A stretch of DNA of 64,000 nt from Bog-473 sp963744935. GTDB taxonomy: Bacteria > Actinomycetota > Acidimicrobiia > Acidimicrobiales > RAAP-2. Positions 30,504-39,272 of the stretch are shown here, one piece after another. Position numbers and translations under genes: made by a program. The stretch spans positions 186,001 through 250,000 of the forward strand of contig CAVUVM010000012.1 of the NCBI GenBank assembly GCA_963744935.1, in the 5' to 3' direction. Every line of letters begins with the position of its first letter. Position 1 is the first letter of the stretch. Under the pieces are notes generated by a model. It worked only from the letters and a program-made list of their open reading frames with translations, ran no database searches and was not told the origin of the DNA.

Positions 30504-30656
30504 CGCTCGAGATTAAGGTCAATTTCCTTGATTATCCAGGTTCTTGACGAGATGACAGATCCCCAGCTCGCCAGTAGTGTCCCCTGCGTCGGTTCTCGCC
30601 TCGCCCTGTCGTCGGGGGCGTGACGCCACCCGGGATCACCAGGGAAAGGAAGAACA

Positions 30657-31313
30657 ATGGGACTCTCCATCAACGACACGGCACCGGACTTCGAGGCCGA
30701 GACCACCCAGGGAAAGATCAAGTTCTACGACTGGATGGGTGACTCGTGGGCCGTGCTCTTCTCGCACCCGAAGGACTTCACGCCGATCTGCACGACCGAG
30801 CTCGGGTACATGGCGCGCATCGAGCCCGAGTTCGCCAAGCGAGGCGTCAAGATCATCGGACTCTCGGTCGATGCGGCCGGCGACCACGAGAAGTGGGCCG
30901 ACGACATTGAGGAGACCCAGGGCACGCGGCCCACATACCCGATCATCGCGGACGCCGACTTCAACGTGGCGAAGCTCTACGGGATGTTGCCGGCCAGCAC
31001 TTCGGGAGACGCCAAGTCGCGTACCCCGGCCGACAACCAGACCGTCCGCAACGTCTTCGTGATCGGGCCGGACAAGAAGATCAAACTGATCCTGGTGTAC
31101 CCCATGACGACCGGTCGCAACTTCGACGAGGTGCTGCGCGTCATCGACTCGCTGCAGCTGACGGCCAAGCACCGCGTCGCCACCCCGGTCAACTGGAAGC
31201 CGGGCGAGGACGTGGTCATCGCGGGCTCGGTCAGCAACGACGAGGCCAAAGAGATCTACGGCACCTGGAAGGAACCCAAGCCCTATATCCGCATCGTCCC
31301 CCAGCCCAGCTAG
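30657..31313 (+). CDS. 1-Cys peroxiredoxin (Prx6 type)
   Basis: Peroxiredoxin reduces H2O2, organic peroxides and peroxynitrite in the cytoplasm. The 218-residue protein has the peroxidatic Cys45 in HPKDFTPICTTELG, Arg in the later VRNVFVIGPDKKI, and the long C-terminal domain of Prx6 proteins (TPVNWKPGEDVVIAGSVS). Cys45 is the only cysteine, so it needs an external reductant. The ribosome binding site is aaggaagaacaATG. It is monocistronic or reads into the deaminase 34 bp downstream. Confidence 0.95.
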   Translation: MGLSINDTAPDFEAETTQGKIKFYDWMGDSWAVLFSHPKDFTPICTTELGYMARIEPEFAKRGVKIIGLSVDAAGDHEKWADDIEETQGTRPTYPIIADADFNVAKLYGMLPASTSGDAKSRTPADNQTVRNVFVIGPDKKIKLILVYPMTTGRNFDEVLRVIDSLQLTAKHRVATPVNWKPGEDVVIAGSVSNDEAKEIYGTWKEPKPYIRIVPQPS

Positions 31314-31347
31314 TCGCGACGCCGCGCTCCGTGCCTTCGCCGCCGGA

Positions 31348-32340
31348 GTGCCCAAGGCGGAGTTACACGTGCATATTGAGGGCACGCTCGAGCCCGAGCT
31401 CATGTTCGTGCTGGCGCGGCGCAACGACGTCGCCCTGCCCTACACCGGCGTGGACGAGGTGCGCGCGGCGTACCGGTTCGCCGATCTCCAGTCGTTCCTC
31501 GACATCTACTACCGGGCCTGCGACGTGTTGCGCACAGAGCAGGACTTCTACGACCTCGGCCTGGCGTACCTGCGCCGGGCCTCACGTCAGGGTGTCCGTC
31601 ACGCGGAGATCTTCTTCGACCCCCAGACCCACACCGACCGGGGCATCCCGCTCGGTACGGTCTTCGCCGGTCTGACCCGCGCCCTTGACGAGGGTGCCGA
31701 TCTCGGTGTCCACGCACAGTTGATCGCGTGCTTCCTGCGCCACCTGCCCGAGGGACGAGCGATGGCGACGCTGCGCGACGCCCTGGCCTTCCGTGACCTC
31801 TTCGTGGGCGTGGGCCTGGACTCCTCCGAGCGCGGGTACCCACCCGCCAACTTCGAGCGCGTCTTCGCGCTGGCCCGCGCCGAGGGGCTGCACGCGGTCG
31901 CCCACGCCGGCGAGGAGGGGCCGCCCGACTACATCTGGCAGGCGCTCGACCTGCTGGGCGCCGAGCGGATCGACCACGGCGTGCGCTGCCTCGAAGACGA
32001 AGCCCTCGTCGCACATCTGGCCCGTGCGCAGGTGCCGCTGACGGTGTGCCCGTTTTCCAACGTCAAGCTACGCGTCGTCGACACCCTGGCCGACCACCCG
32101 TTGCGGGCGCTGCTCGAGCGGGGCCTCTTGGCCTCGGTCCACTCCGACGACCCCGCCTACTTCGGTGGGTACATCGGGGACAACTACGAGGGTGTGGCCG
32201 GCTCGCTCGGCCTCGACTTCGACACGGTGGCCGCCATCGCCCGCAACAGCTTCGCCGGGTCGTTTCTCGACGAGGCGATTCGCCGCGGGCATCTCGAGGC
32301 GATCCACGCGTATCGCGACGAGGCGCCGCGCGCCGTCTGA
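31348..32340 (+). CDS. adenosine/adenine deaminase family protein (adenine deaminase-like)
   Basis: The enzyme deaminates a purine base or nucleoside using one Zn2+. The 330 residues carry all metal and catalytic motifs: ELHVHIEGTLEPE, AHAGEEG, RIDHGVR and VHSDDPAYFGGY. The SDDPAYFGGY variant is typical of fungal-type adenine deaminases within the ADA family, so adenine may be the true substrate. The GTG at 31348 is the first possible start; the usual N-terminal helix (here DAALRAFAAG) is encoded upstream but without a start codon, so a rare start codon or coupling to the peroxiredoxin gene is possible. Confidence 0.88.
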   Translation: MPKAELHVHIEGTLEPELMFVLARRNDVALPYTGVDEVRAAYRFADLQSFLDIYYRACDVLRTEQDFYDLGLAYLRRASRQGVRHAEIFFDPQTHTDRGIPLGTVFAGLTRALDEGADLGVHAQLIACFLRHLPEGRAMATLRDALAFRDLFVGVGLDSSERGYPPANFERVFALARAEGLHAVAHAGEEGPPDYIWQALDLLGAERIDHGVRCLEDEALVAHLARAQVPLTVCPFSNVKLRVVDTLADHPLRALLERGLLASVHSDDPAYFGGYIGDNYEGVAGSLGLDFDTVAAIARNSFAGSFLDEAIRRGHLEAIHAYRDEAPRAV

Positions 32341-32419
32341 CCCGGCTCCCGAGCTCGTCGGTCAGCCCGTCGACGCGACGGGCGAGCGACTCGAGCGGGT
32401 CTCGTGCGACAATCCACCC

Positions 32420-33364
32420 ATGGTCGCCGCACCTGCAGCACACTCTGGTGAGAACGCGTGGCCCGAGTTGACCCTGGCGGACTGGGAGGGCACCAAGGAT
32501 GCGCTCCACCTCTGGACCCAGGTGGTCGGCAAGGTGCGTCTCGCCTTGGCGCCGATGGTCAACCAGTGGTGGCAGGTCCCCCTCTACGTCTCCGCGCGTG
32601 GCCTCACGACGTCGCTGATGCCCCATGGACGTCGTGGGCTCGAGATGGAGTTCGACTTCCTCGACCATCACCTCGACATCAGGAGCACGGACGGTCAGCA
32701 CCGCCGCGTCCCGTTGGAGCCGTGTTCGGTCGCCGACTTCTACTTGGCCACGATGTCCGCGCTCGCCGAGATCGGCGTGTTCGTCGAGATGCTGGCGCGG
32801 CCAGTCGAGCTCCCCGACGCCACGCCGTTCGGCCTCGACACCGCGGCGCGGCCCTATGACCGTGACGCCAGCCATCGCTTCTGGCTCGCGCTCGTCCAGA
32901 TCAGCAGGGTCATGGGGCGCTTCCGCGCCCGATACCAAGGCAAGGTCAGCCCCGTGCACTTCTTCTGGGGTGCCGCCGACCTGGCGGTGAGCCGCTTCTC
33001 GGGCCGCGGCGCGCCGACGCACCCCGGCGGCGTGCCCAACTGCGCGGACTGGGTGCAGGAGCTCGCGTACAACCACGAAGTCAGCAGCTGCGGCTTCTGG
33101 CCCGGTGGGTCAGAGGAAGGCTCGTTCTACGCGTACGCCTACCCGGCCCCCGACGGGTTCTCCACCTGGGGGGTCGAGCCGTCGGAGGCGTACTTCGACG
33201 ATCAGCTCGGCGAATTCCTCCTCCCGTACCGCGTCGTCCGTCACGCCGACGATCCCGACGCAGTCCTGCTCAGCTTCTTCCAGAGCACCTACGAAGCGGC
33301 TGCCGAGCTCGCCGCATGGGACAGAGCGTCGCTCGAGGTCGCCGGCGCGGTCGGTCTCTCCTGA
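32420..33364 (+). CDS. DUF5996-family protein
   Basis: The 314-residue protein has the features of the DUF5996 family: WPELTLADWEGTKDALHLWTQVVGKVRLALAPMVNQWWQ at the start, then DFLDHHLDIR, FWLALVQISRVMGRFRARYQGKVSPVHFFWG and FYAYAYPAP. No catalytic role is known. The ATG at 32420 lacks a clear ribosome binding site. It is followed 47 bp later by an LLM oxidoreductase on the same strand. Confidence 0.85.
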   Translation: MVAAPAAHSGENAWPELTLADWEGTKDALHLWTQVVGKVRLALAPMVNQWWQVPLYVSARGLTTSLMPHGRRGLEMEFDFLDHHLDIRSTDGQHRRVPLEPCSVADFYLATMSALAEIGVFVEMLARPVELPDATPFGLDTAARPYDRDASHRFWLALVQISRVMGRFRARYQGKVSPVHFFWGAADLAVSRFSGRGAPTHPGGVPNCADWVQELAYNHEVSSCGFWPGGSEEGSFYAYAYPAPDGFSTWGVEPSEAYFDDQLGEFLLPYRVVRHADDPDAVLLSFFQSTYEAAAELAAWDRASLEVAGAVGLS

Positions 33365-33411
33365 CGAAGTTCCCCGGGCTGCTCGGGCGCGATCGGTAGT
33401 GTCGTCCACCC

Positions 33412-34302
33412 ATGACGGCTCCCGAGTTCTGGCTCTATCTGCCCCAGATGCGTATGACGATGCCCCAGATGGAGGCGCGGGCCCAGGGAGCGGAGTCAGC
33501 GGGGTTCGCCGGCGTCGCTGGCATGGACCATCTCGCGCCGCCGCTGGCCGAGGCCTCCCCGATGTTCGAGGCCATGGTGGTCAACGCCTGGCTGGCCGCA
33601 CGGACCACCGACCTGCGCGTCGGATCGCTCGTGTTGTGCGACTCCTTCCGCCACCCTGTCGTGTTGGCGCGTGAGGCAGTGACCATCGACCACGCCTCAG
33701 ACGGCCGGTTCGAGCTCGGCCTCGGCTGGGGGTCGGTGACCGCCGAGTTCGAGACCTTCGGCATCGGCTCCACCGAGCCAAGGGCGCGGGTGGGCCGGCT
33801 GAAGGAGTCGCTCGAGATCATCACGGCGCTCTGGCGCGGCGAGGTCGTCGACTACGAGGGTGAGCACTTCAGCCTCCATGGCGCGCAGCAACAGCCCGTT
33901 CCCCTGAGCCGGATCCCGATCGTCATCGGTGGCGCGGGTCGCAAGACCATGGAGCTGGTGGCCGCGTACGCCGACTGGTGGAACGTCCACATCGCCATCA
34001 TGGACAGGTTCGACGAGATGCGCCCGCTGGCGGGGTCGGCGCGCTGCTCGCTCCAGGTACAGGTGGCCCTGGTCGGCCCGGGCCAGAACCGGGAGGACGT
34101 CGAGGGGAAGGCGCGGCGGCGCTTCGGTGAACGCGTCGTGGCGGGGACGGCCCCGGAGCTCGTCGACTACTTCGGCTCGCTCGCCGAGCGCGACGTCGAG
34201 CGCGTCTACGTGTGGTTCACCGACTTTGCCCCCGCCGAGACGCTGTCGGAGTTCGGTGGCGGCGTGATCGAGCCTCTGCGCGGGTCGTTGCGACCGGGCT
34301 GA
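33412..34302 (+). CDS. LLM-class F420/FMN-dependent oxidoreductase
   Basis: The 296-residue luciferase-like TIM barrel has GMDHLAPP, TDLRVGSLVLCDSFRHPVVLAREAVTIDHASDGRFELGLGWG, and PIVIGGAGRKTMELVAAYADWWNV. The VLAREAVTIDHASDGRFELGLG motif is common in F420-dependent members of actinobacteria. No substrate can be named. It is convergent with the P450 gene. Confidence 0.9.
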   Translation: MTAPEFWLYLPQMRMTMPQMEARAQGAESAGFAGVAGMDHLAPPLAEASPMFEAMVVNAWLAARTTDLRVGSLVLCDSFRHPVVLAREAVTIDHASDGRFELGLGWGSVTAEFETFGIGSTEPRARVGRLKESLEIITALWRGEVVDYEGEHFSLHGAQQQPVPLSRIPIVIGGAGRKTMELVAAYADWWNVHIAIMDRFDEMRPLAGSARCSLQVQVALVGPGQNREDVEGKARRRFGERVVAGTAPELVDYFGSLAERDVERVYVWFTDFAPAETLSEFGGGVIEPLRGSLRPG

Positions 34303-34311
34303 GGGACGCTG

Positions 34312-34330
34312 GCGGCGCCGACTGCGCCGT
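34312..34330. terminator. hairpin between convergent LLM and P450 genes
   Basis: GGCGC (34314-34318) pairs with GCGCC (34324-34328), with two further outer pairs. It lies in the 32-bp gap between two convergent genes and may act in both directions. No U-tract is present. Confidence 0.35.
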
Positions 34331-34334
34331 TGCG

Positions 34335-35618
34335 TCAACCCGCTGGCGTGAACTCGAGGTTGAGACGCGTGAGGCCGCGGAGGATGTACGTGGGGACGTA
34401 GTCGTAGTGGCGGGCGTCCGCCGGGCCGTGAGACGACTCGGCGATGCGGATGTCGGCCATGCGGGCGAGCAGTCGCTCGATGCTGATGCGTGTTTCGGCT
34501 CGGGCCAATGGACCGCCGGGGCACGCGTGGGGTCCCCGCCCGAAGGCCAGGTGTTCCTTGGCGTTGGCGCGGTCCATCTCGAACTCGTCGGGCCGGTCGA
34601 AGTGACGCGGGTCGCGGCCGGCCGCCCCGTTGAGGACCATGAGGCAGGTCCCGGCGGGGATGTCGACTCCGCCGACGCTGGCCGTCGTGCGGGCCAGGCG
34701 AAAGTCGCCCTTCACGGGGCTCTCGAAGCGCAGGCACTCTTCGACGAAATCGGGGACACGGGTGGGGTCGTCGCGGAGCCGCTGTTGGATCTCGGGACGC
34801 TCCCCGATCATCTGCAAGGCGGAACCGAGCAGGCGGACGGTCGTCTCCTGTCCGGCGGAGAACACGTTGGCCGCCACCCGGACGACGTCGATCGGCTCGG
34901 GCAGCGAACCGTCGGGGAAGGCGGCCGTGGCCAAGCCGGTCAGGACGTCATTGCGGGGCTCGCGCCGACGGTCCTCGACGTAGGTGGTCAGCCGCTCGTA
35001 GAGGAACTCGAGCGGCGAATGGCTCATGGTGCGCGACCCCGTGCTCCCCAGCGCCTGCTCACGCTGGCGACCTCCACCCTGGAGCTCCTGGCGGAACCAC
35101 TCGTGGTCCTCCTCGGGCACGCCCAGCAGGTCGGCGATCACATAGAGCGTGAACGGTCCGGCGAAGTCACGGACGAACTCACACTCGCCACGCTCGACGA
35201 ACTCGTCGATCTGGCGGTCGGCATGACGCCACATGAAGTCCTCGTTCTCGCGGAGCCGCTTCGGCGTGATCAGCCGCATCAACAGCCCGCGGTGAGCCTT
35301 GTGCTTCGGCGGGTCCATCGTGGTCAGCTGGTCGCTGAAGGGAAGCTCGTCCCGGTGCTGCTCAATGAGGTCGCTGACGTCGTCGCCCTCGAGCGGGACG
35401 GGAAATCCCGGGAACGGGCCGGTCACCGAATTGCACGACGAGAACGACGCCGTGTTGGTGTAGACGGAGACCGCTTCGTCGTAGCCGGTCACCATGACCA
35501 CCCCGTGATTCGGCTCGACCTGGACCGGGCACTTCCCCCGCAAGAAGTCGAAGTAGGGGTACGGGTCACCGATCAGCTCGTTCCCGCGGAAGAAATCGAT
35601 GTCGTCGAACTCCCCCAT
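34335..35618 (-). CDS. cytochrome P450
   Basis: The 427-residue soluble bacterial P450 has the I-helix motif NVFSAGQETTVRLLG, the K-helix E-x-x-R in EECLRFESP and the heme-binding FGRGPHACPGGPLARAE with the axial Cys. Start at 35618 is supported by AAAGGAGAG. The longer open frame upstream is not P450-like. It needs external ferredoxin and reductase, which are not in this window. It lies downstream of the MarR/mutase operon on the same strand after a 157-bp gap. Confidence 0.95.
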   Translation of the reverse strand: MGEFDDIDFFRGNELIGDPYPYFDFLRGKCPVQVEPNHGVVMVTGYDEAVSVYTNTASFSSCNSVTGPFPGFPVPLEGDDVSDLIEQHRDELPFSDQLTTMDPPKHKAHRGLLMRLITPKRLRENEDFMWRHADRQIDEFVERGECEFVRDFAGPFTLYVIADLLGVPEEDHEWFRQELQGGGRQREQALGSTGSRTMSHSPLEFLYERLTTYVEDRRREPRNDVLTGLATAAFPDGSLPEPIDVVRVAANVFSAGQETTVRLLGSALQMIGERPEIQQRLRDDPTRVPDFVEECLRFESPVKGDFRLARTTASVGGVDIPAGTCLMVLNGAAGRDPRHFDRPDEFEMDRANAKEHLAFGRGPHACPGGPLARAETRISIERLLARMADIRIAESSHGPADARHYDYVPTYILRGLTRLNLEFTPAG

Positions 35619-35775
35619 CAACTCTCCTTTGACTGGGGCCGGCGGCGCGCAGGCGTCCTGAGAACCGCGTTCTTCGTAACGGAGAGTAGCACTTCGGACC
35701 ACCGGCATTCTCTGCCCACTTGCCCTGGTCAGCTCGTGGTTCGCGGCCGGCGCCAGGCGGCGGGTGGCCCTCTGG

Positions 35776-36294
35776 TCAGTCGAAATCGCCGACCCGCTGT
35801 CGGAGCTTGCCGAGGAGGGAGAAGAGGTCGTCGGCATCGGCCTGCGAGAGCTCGAGCCCGGTGAACACGGACTCGTTCAGCGCCACGGTCGCCTCGTGGG
35901 CCAGGTCCCTCCCGCGCTTGGTGATGGCGGCGAGCACGCCACGCCCATCGCTGGGGTTCATCCGCCGGCGGACCAGCCGGTCGCGCTCGAGGCGGTCGAT
36001 CGCGTTCGTCACGCTGGCCGCACCCACCTGGAGCCGTTCGCCGATCTTGCCCAGGGGTAGCTCGCCGCGTTGGGAGAAGAGCAGGAGCATCAAGACCTCA
36101 TAGCGGGCGAAGGTCAGGCCGAGGGGACGGACGGCCTCCTCGGCCCGCCCGGCCAGGATCTGCTCGGCGCGGATGACTGAGGTCACGACGCCCATGCCAC
36201 GCGTCGCCTCACCCCAGCCGTGCGCTCGCCAGTGCCGCATCGCCTCGGCGATCGGGTCGAAGGGCAGGCGACCCGATGCGGTGCCGGTGGTCAT
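35776..36294 (-). CDS. MarR-family transcriptional regulator
   Basis: The 172-residue protein has a complete MarR domain. It has an N-terminal extension, then ARYEVLMLLLFSQRGELPLGKIGERLQVGAASVTNAIDRLERDRLVRRRMNPSDGRGVLAAITKRG and a C-terminal dimer helix. It is third in an operon behind the two mutase subunits (15 bp after the small subunit), so it probably responds to an acyl-CoA or its acid. The palindrome upstream of the operon is a candidate binding site. Confidence 0.9.
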   Translation of the reverse strand: MTTGTASGRLPFDPIAEAMRHWRAHGWGEATRGMGVVTSVIRAEQILAGRAEEAVRPLGLTFARYEVLMLLLFSQRGELPLGKIGERLQVGAASVTNAIDRLERDRLVRRRMNPSDGRGVLAAITKRGRDLAHEATVALNESVFTGLELSQADADDLFSLLGKLRQRVGDFD

Positions 36295-36308
36295 GAACCC
36301 TGAATCCC

Positions 36309-36719
36309 TCAGACCTGCGTGCCCGCGGCGCCGCGTACGGTCGCCACGACCTCCTCGTTGGATGCTCCCGGCCCGAGGACGGCGGCAACCCCGGCCTCGA
36401 GAAGGATCGGGACGTCGTCAGGTGGCACGATGCCGCCGATCACCACCGGGGTGTCCAAACCCGCGCCGCGCAGCGCATCGACCACCGCGGGGGCGAGCGT
36501 GAGGTGGGCGCCGTTGTGCATGGAGACGCCGACGACGTCGACGTCCTCTTGCGCGGACATGGCCGCGATCGTCTCGGGAGACTGACGCAACCCGGCGTAG
36601 ACCACTTCGCACCCGGCGTCACGCAGGATCCGCGCCACCACCCGCAGGCCGCGGTCGTGGCCGTCGAGCCCGACCTTGGCCATCAGCACACGCAGAGGCC
36701 GCTCGTCGACGCCGGGCAT
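36309..36719 (-). CDS. cobalamin-binding small subunit of acyl-CoA mutase
   Basis: The 136-residue protein is a B12-binding Rossmann domain. KVGLDGHDRG contains the DxHxxG motif whose His ligates cobalt, followed by VDVVGVSMHNGAH and VIGGIVPPDD. It is only 3 bp after the large subunit, as in split methylmalonyl-CoA and isobutyryl-CoA mutases, and should form a heterodimer with it. Confidence 0.95.
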   Translation of the reverse strand: MPGVDERPLRVLMAKVGLDGHDRGLRVVARILRDAGCEVVYAGLRQSPETIAAMSAQEDVDVVGVSMHNGAHLTLAPAVVDALRGAGLDTPVVIGGIVPPDDVPILLEAGVAAVLGPGASNEEVVATVRGAAGTQV

Positions 36720-36721
36720 CC

Positions 36722-38350
36722 TCAGGCCACGTGGCGCTCGGTGTAGATCCCGAACACCGATTCGAGAGCGCCCATCGCCTCGCCGAGCGTGGCCATGGCG
36801 TGCGCGGCCTCGATCAGCGCGGGCATGAGGTTGACCGCGGGGTCGGCCGCGTCCGCGGCCAGGCGCACCAGTGATCGGCGCACGGCCTCGTCGTCACGCG
36901 CCTGCTTCACCTGGGCGAGCCGCTCGAGCTGCGCCGCCTCCACGGTGGGGTCGACCCTCAGCGTCGAAGGCGCCACCCCGTCGTCTTCCACGTAGGCGTT
37001 GACCCCCACCTGCCGCCACTCACCGCGGGCGATCTTCGACTGGAACGCATAGGCGGCGTCCGCGATCTCCGAGATGAACCAGCCGTCGTCGATGCACGCG
37101 ATGACGCCCTCGAGCACGGACCCCGAACCGGCTTCGAGCAGATGGGCGAAGACGACCTCGGCCTCCCGCTCCAACGTGTCGGTGAGCTCCTCGACGAACC
37201 ACGAGCCGCCGAGCGGGTCGGCGACATGGACAACGCCCGTCTCCTCGGCGACGACCTGCTGGGTTCGCAGCGCGAGCCGCGCCGCGTGCCCGGTCGGGAG
37301 CGCGAGCGCCTCGTCGAACGCATCGGTGTGCAGGCTCTGGGTGCCCCCCAGCACGCCGGCGAGCGCTTCGAGCGCGACGCGGATCAGGTTGACCTCGGGC
37401 TGCTGGGCGGTGAGCGAGACGCCCGCAGTCTGGGTGTGGAAACGCAGCTGGGTGGAGCGCCCGTCCGACGCGCCATAGCGATCGCGCATGTGGCGGGCCC
37501 AGATGCGACGGGCGGCCCGGTACTTGGCGATCTCCTCGAAGAAGTCGATGTGCGCGTTGAAGAAGAAGCTCAGGCGCGGCGCGAACGCATCCACCTCCAT
37601 GCCCGAGGCGAGTGCCGCCTCCACGTAGGCGAACCCGTTCGCCAGGGTGAAGGCGAGCTCCTGGGCCGCCGTCGACCCCGCCTCCCGGATGTGGTACCCC
37701 GAGATGGAGACCGGGTGCCAGCGTGGGAGCTCGGCGCTGCAGAACCGCATCACGTCGGTCACCAGGCGCACCGACGGGCGCGGGGGGAACACGTACTCCT
37801 TCTGCGCCTGGTACTCCTTCAAAATGTCGTTCTGGATGGTGCCCGAGAGGTCCGAGCGCGCCACCCCGGTCCGATCGGCGACGCCGACGTACATGGCGAG
37901 CAGCGGGGCGGCGCCGGAATTGATGGTCATGGAGGTGGAGACCGTGGCCAGGTCGATCCCCGAGAACAGGGTCTCCATGTCGGCCAGGGTGTCCACGGCC
38001 ACGCCAGCCCGACCCACTTCGCCTCGCGACACGGGATCGTCGCTGTCGCGCCCGAGCAGCGTCGGCATGTCGAACGCCGTCGAGAGGCCGTCCCCGCCGG
38101 CTCGCAGCAGCTCCTTGAACCGGCCGTTGGTGTCCTCGGCGGAACCGAACCCGGCGAACTGACGCATGGTCCACAGCCGCGACCGGTACATGGAGGCATA
38201 GGGGCCGCGGGTGTAGGGGTACTGACCCGGCAGCTCGGCGCCTTCGGGACCGTAGACGGGCTCGAGCGGCAGGCCCGACATCGTCTCGAAGCGCGCCACG
38301 CGCCGCGGCGAGCGGTCGAAATCGTCCTGCCACCGGCGCCGGTCGGCCAC
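36722..38350 (-). CDS. methylmalonyl-CoA mutase-type acyl-CoA mutase, large subunit
   Basis: The 542-residue TIM-barrel subunit performs B12 radical carbon-skeleton rearrangement of an acyl-CoA. It contains YPYTRGPYASMYRSRLWTMRQFAGF, GTIQNDILKEYQAQKEYVFPPRPSVR, ISGYHIREAGS and GGTQSLHTDAFDEALALPT. The Tyr of ASMY and the Arg of RPSVR, which bind the carboxylate in true methylmalonyl-CoA mutase, are present, so methylmalonyl-CoA is the first guess; ethylmalonyl-CoA is an alternative. The cobalamin domain is the separate next gene. No meaB-like chaperone or epimerase is adjacent. Confidence 0.92.
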   Translation of the reverse strand: MADRRRWQDDFDRSPRRVARFETMSGLPLEPVYGPEGAELPGQYPYTRGPYASMYRSRLWTMRQFAGFGSAEDTNGRFKELLRAGGDGLSTAFDMPTLLGRDSDDPVSRGEVGRAGVAVDTLADMETLFSGIDLATVSTSMTINSGAAPLLAMYVGVADRTGVARSDLSGTIQNDILKEYQAQKEYVFPPRPSVRLVTDVMRFCSAELPRWHPVSISGYHIREAGSTAAQELAFTLANGFAYVEAALASGMEVDAFAPRLSFFFNAHIDFFEEIAKYRAARRIWARHMRDRYGASDGRSTQLRFHTQTAGVSLTAQQPEVNLIRVALEALAGVLGGTQSLHTDAFDEALALPTGHAARLALRTQQVVAEETGVVHVADPLGGSWFVEELTDTLEREAEVVFAHLLEAGSGSVLEGVIACIDDGWFISEIADAAYAFQSKIARGEWRQVGVNAYVEDDGVAPSTLRVDPTVEAAQLERLAQVKQARDDEAVRRSLVRLAADAADPAVNLMPALIEAAHAMATLGEAMGALESVFGIYTERHVA

Positions 38351-38359
38351 CCAGCCACA

Positions 38360-38379
38360 TTACTTTTACGTCAAAGTAA
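38360..38379. promoter_or_regulatory. palindromic operator between mutase operon and SDR
   Basis: Perfect 7-bp arms TTACTTT and AAAGTAA flank a 6-bp centre. The site lies 10 bp upstream of the mutase start and 62 bp from the divergent SDR start. A MarR gene in the mutase operon makes autoregulation plausible. Its TTTGACGT core resembles one half of the regulon motif found further right. Confidence 0.6.
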
Positions 38380-38440
38380 ATGCCAATTCCGTAATTTGAC
38401 TAACATCGTTGCCGTCATCGTCGAAGGGGAGGGACCGGAA

Positions 38441-39214
38441 GTGCGCACCGTCGTCGTTGGTGCATCGAGCGGGCTGGGGCGCTGCATCGGCGTCGGCCTG
38501 ACCCAGCGAGGGGCCCAGACCGCACTGCTGGCGCGCCGCGTGGAACGACTCGAGGCCGCCGCCAAGGAAGCCGGTCCGGGCACCCTCGCGCTGGCCTGTG
38601 ACGTCACGGACACCGATTCCTGCCGGTCCGCGATCGACGCGGCCGCGGCCCACCTGGGCGGCATCGACGCACTCGTCTATACGCCGGCGATCGGGCCCCT
38701 GGCCAGCCTGGTCGACACAGATGCCGAGACCTGGCGCCGCGTGTTCGACACCAACGTCATCGGCGCGGCGCTGGTGACCACGGCCGCCATCGATCACCTG
38801 ACGGCGACGAACGGCGTGGCCGTGTACCTGTCCTCGGTGAGTGCGTCGCTCACCCCACCGTGGCCCGGGCTGGGCGCGTACGCAGTGAGCAAGGCGGCGC
38901 TGGACAAGCTGGTCGAGGCCTGGCGGACGGAGCATCCCTCCGTCGGGTTCACCCGGCTCGTCGTCGGTGACTGCGCCGGGGGCGAGGGCGACGCCATGAC
39001 GGGGTTCGCCAACGACTGGGACCCCGAACGAGCGGTTGAGTTCGGCACCCAGTGGGCCGCTCGCAAGTACCTCAGCGACAGCCTCATTGAGGTCGACGAG
39101 CTGGTCACGGTGGTCGACTCGCTGATCCGCCACGGTGGCAGCCTCGGTGTGCACTCCGTCACGGTGGCACCGCGCACCACGCCGGCGTCGGCACCGGCGC
39201 CCACGCTCGGGTGA
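38441..39214 (+). CDS. short-chain dehydrogenase/reductase
   Basis: The 257-residue SDR has VVVGASSGLGRCIGVGL, LLARRVERLEAAA (Arg suggests NADP), the YTPAIG segment in place of NNAG, LSSVSAS and YAVSKAALDKL (Ser, Tyr, Lys). The GTG at 38441 follows GGGGAGGG. It is divergent from the mutase operon across the palindrome and is probably co-regulated with it. Confidence 0.88.
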   Translation: MRTVVVGASSGLGRCIGVGLTQRGAQTALLARRVERLEAAAKEAGPGTLALACDVTDTDSCRSAIDAAAAHLGGIDALVYTPAIGPLASLVDTDAETWRRVFDTNVIGAALVTTAAIDHLTATNGVAVYLSSVSASLTPPWPGLGAYAVSKAALDKLVEAWRTEHPSVGFTRLVVGDCAGGEGDAMTGFANDWDPERAVEFGTQWAARKYLSDSLIEVDELVTVVDSLIRHGGSLGVHSVTVAPRTTPASAPAPTLG

Positions 39215-39272
39215 ACATCGGGCGCGCCGCGCGGGCTCGCGCCCGGGGCTGACGGCGGAAAACGAGCGGGCG

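Noticed and set aside
31348..32340. Assignment as classical adenosine deaminase only
   Set aside because: The SDDPAYFGGY motif fits adenine deaminases of the family, so the substrate is left open.
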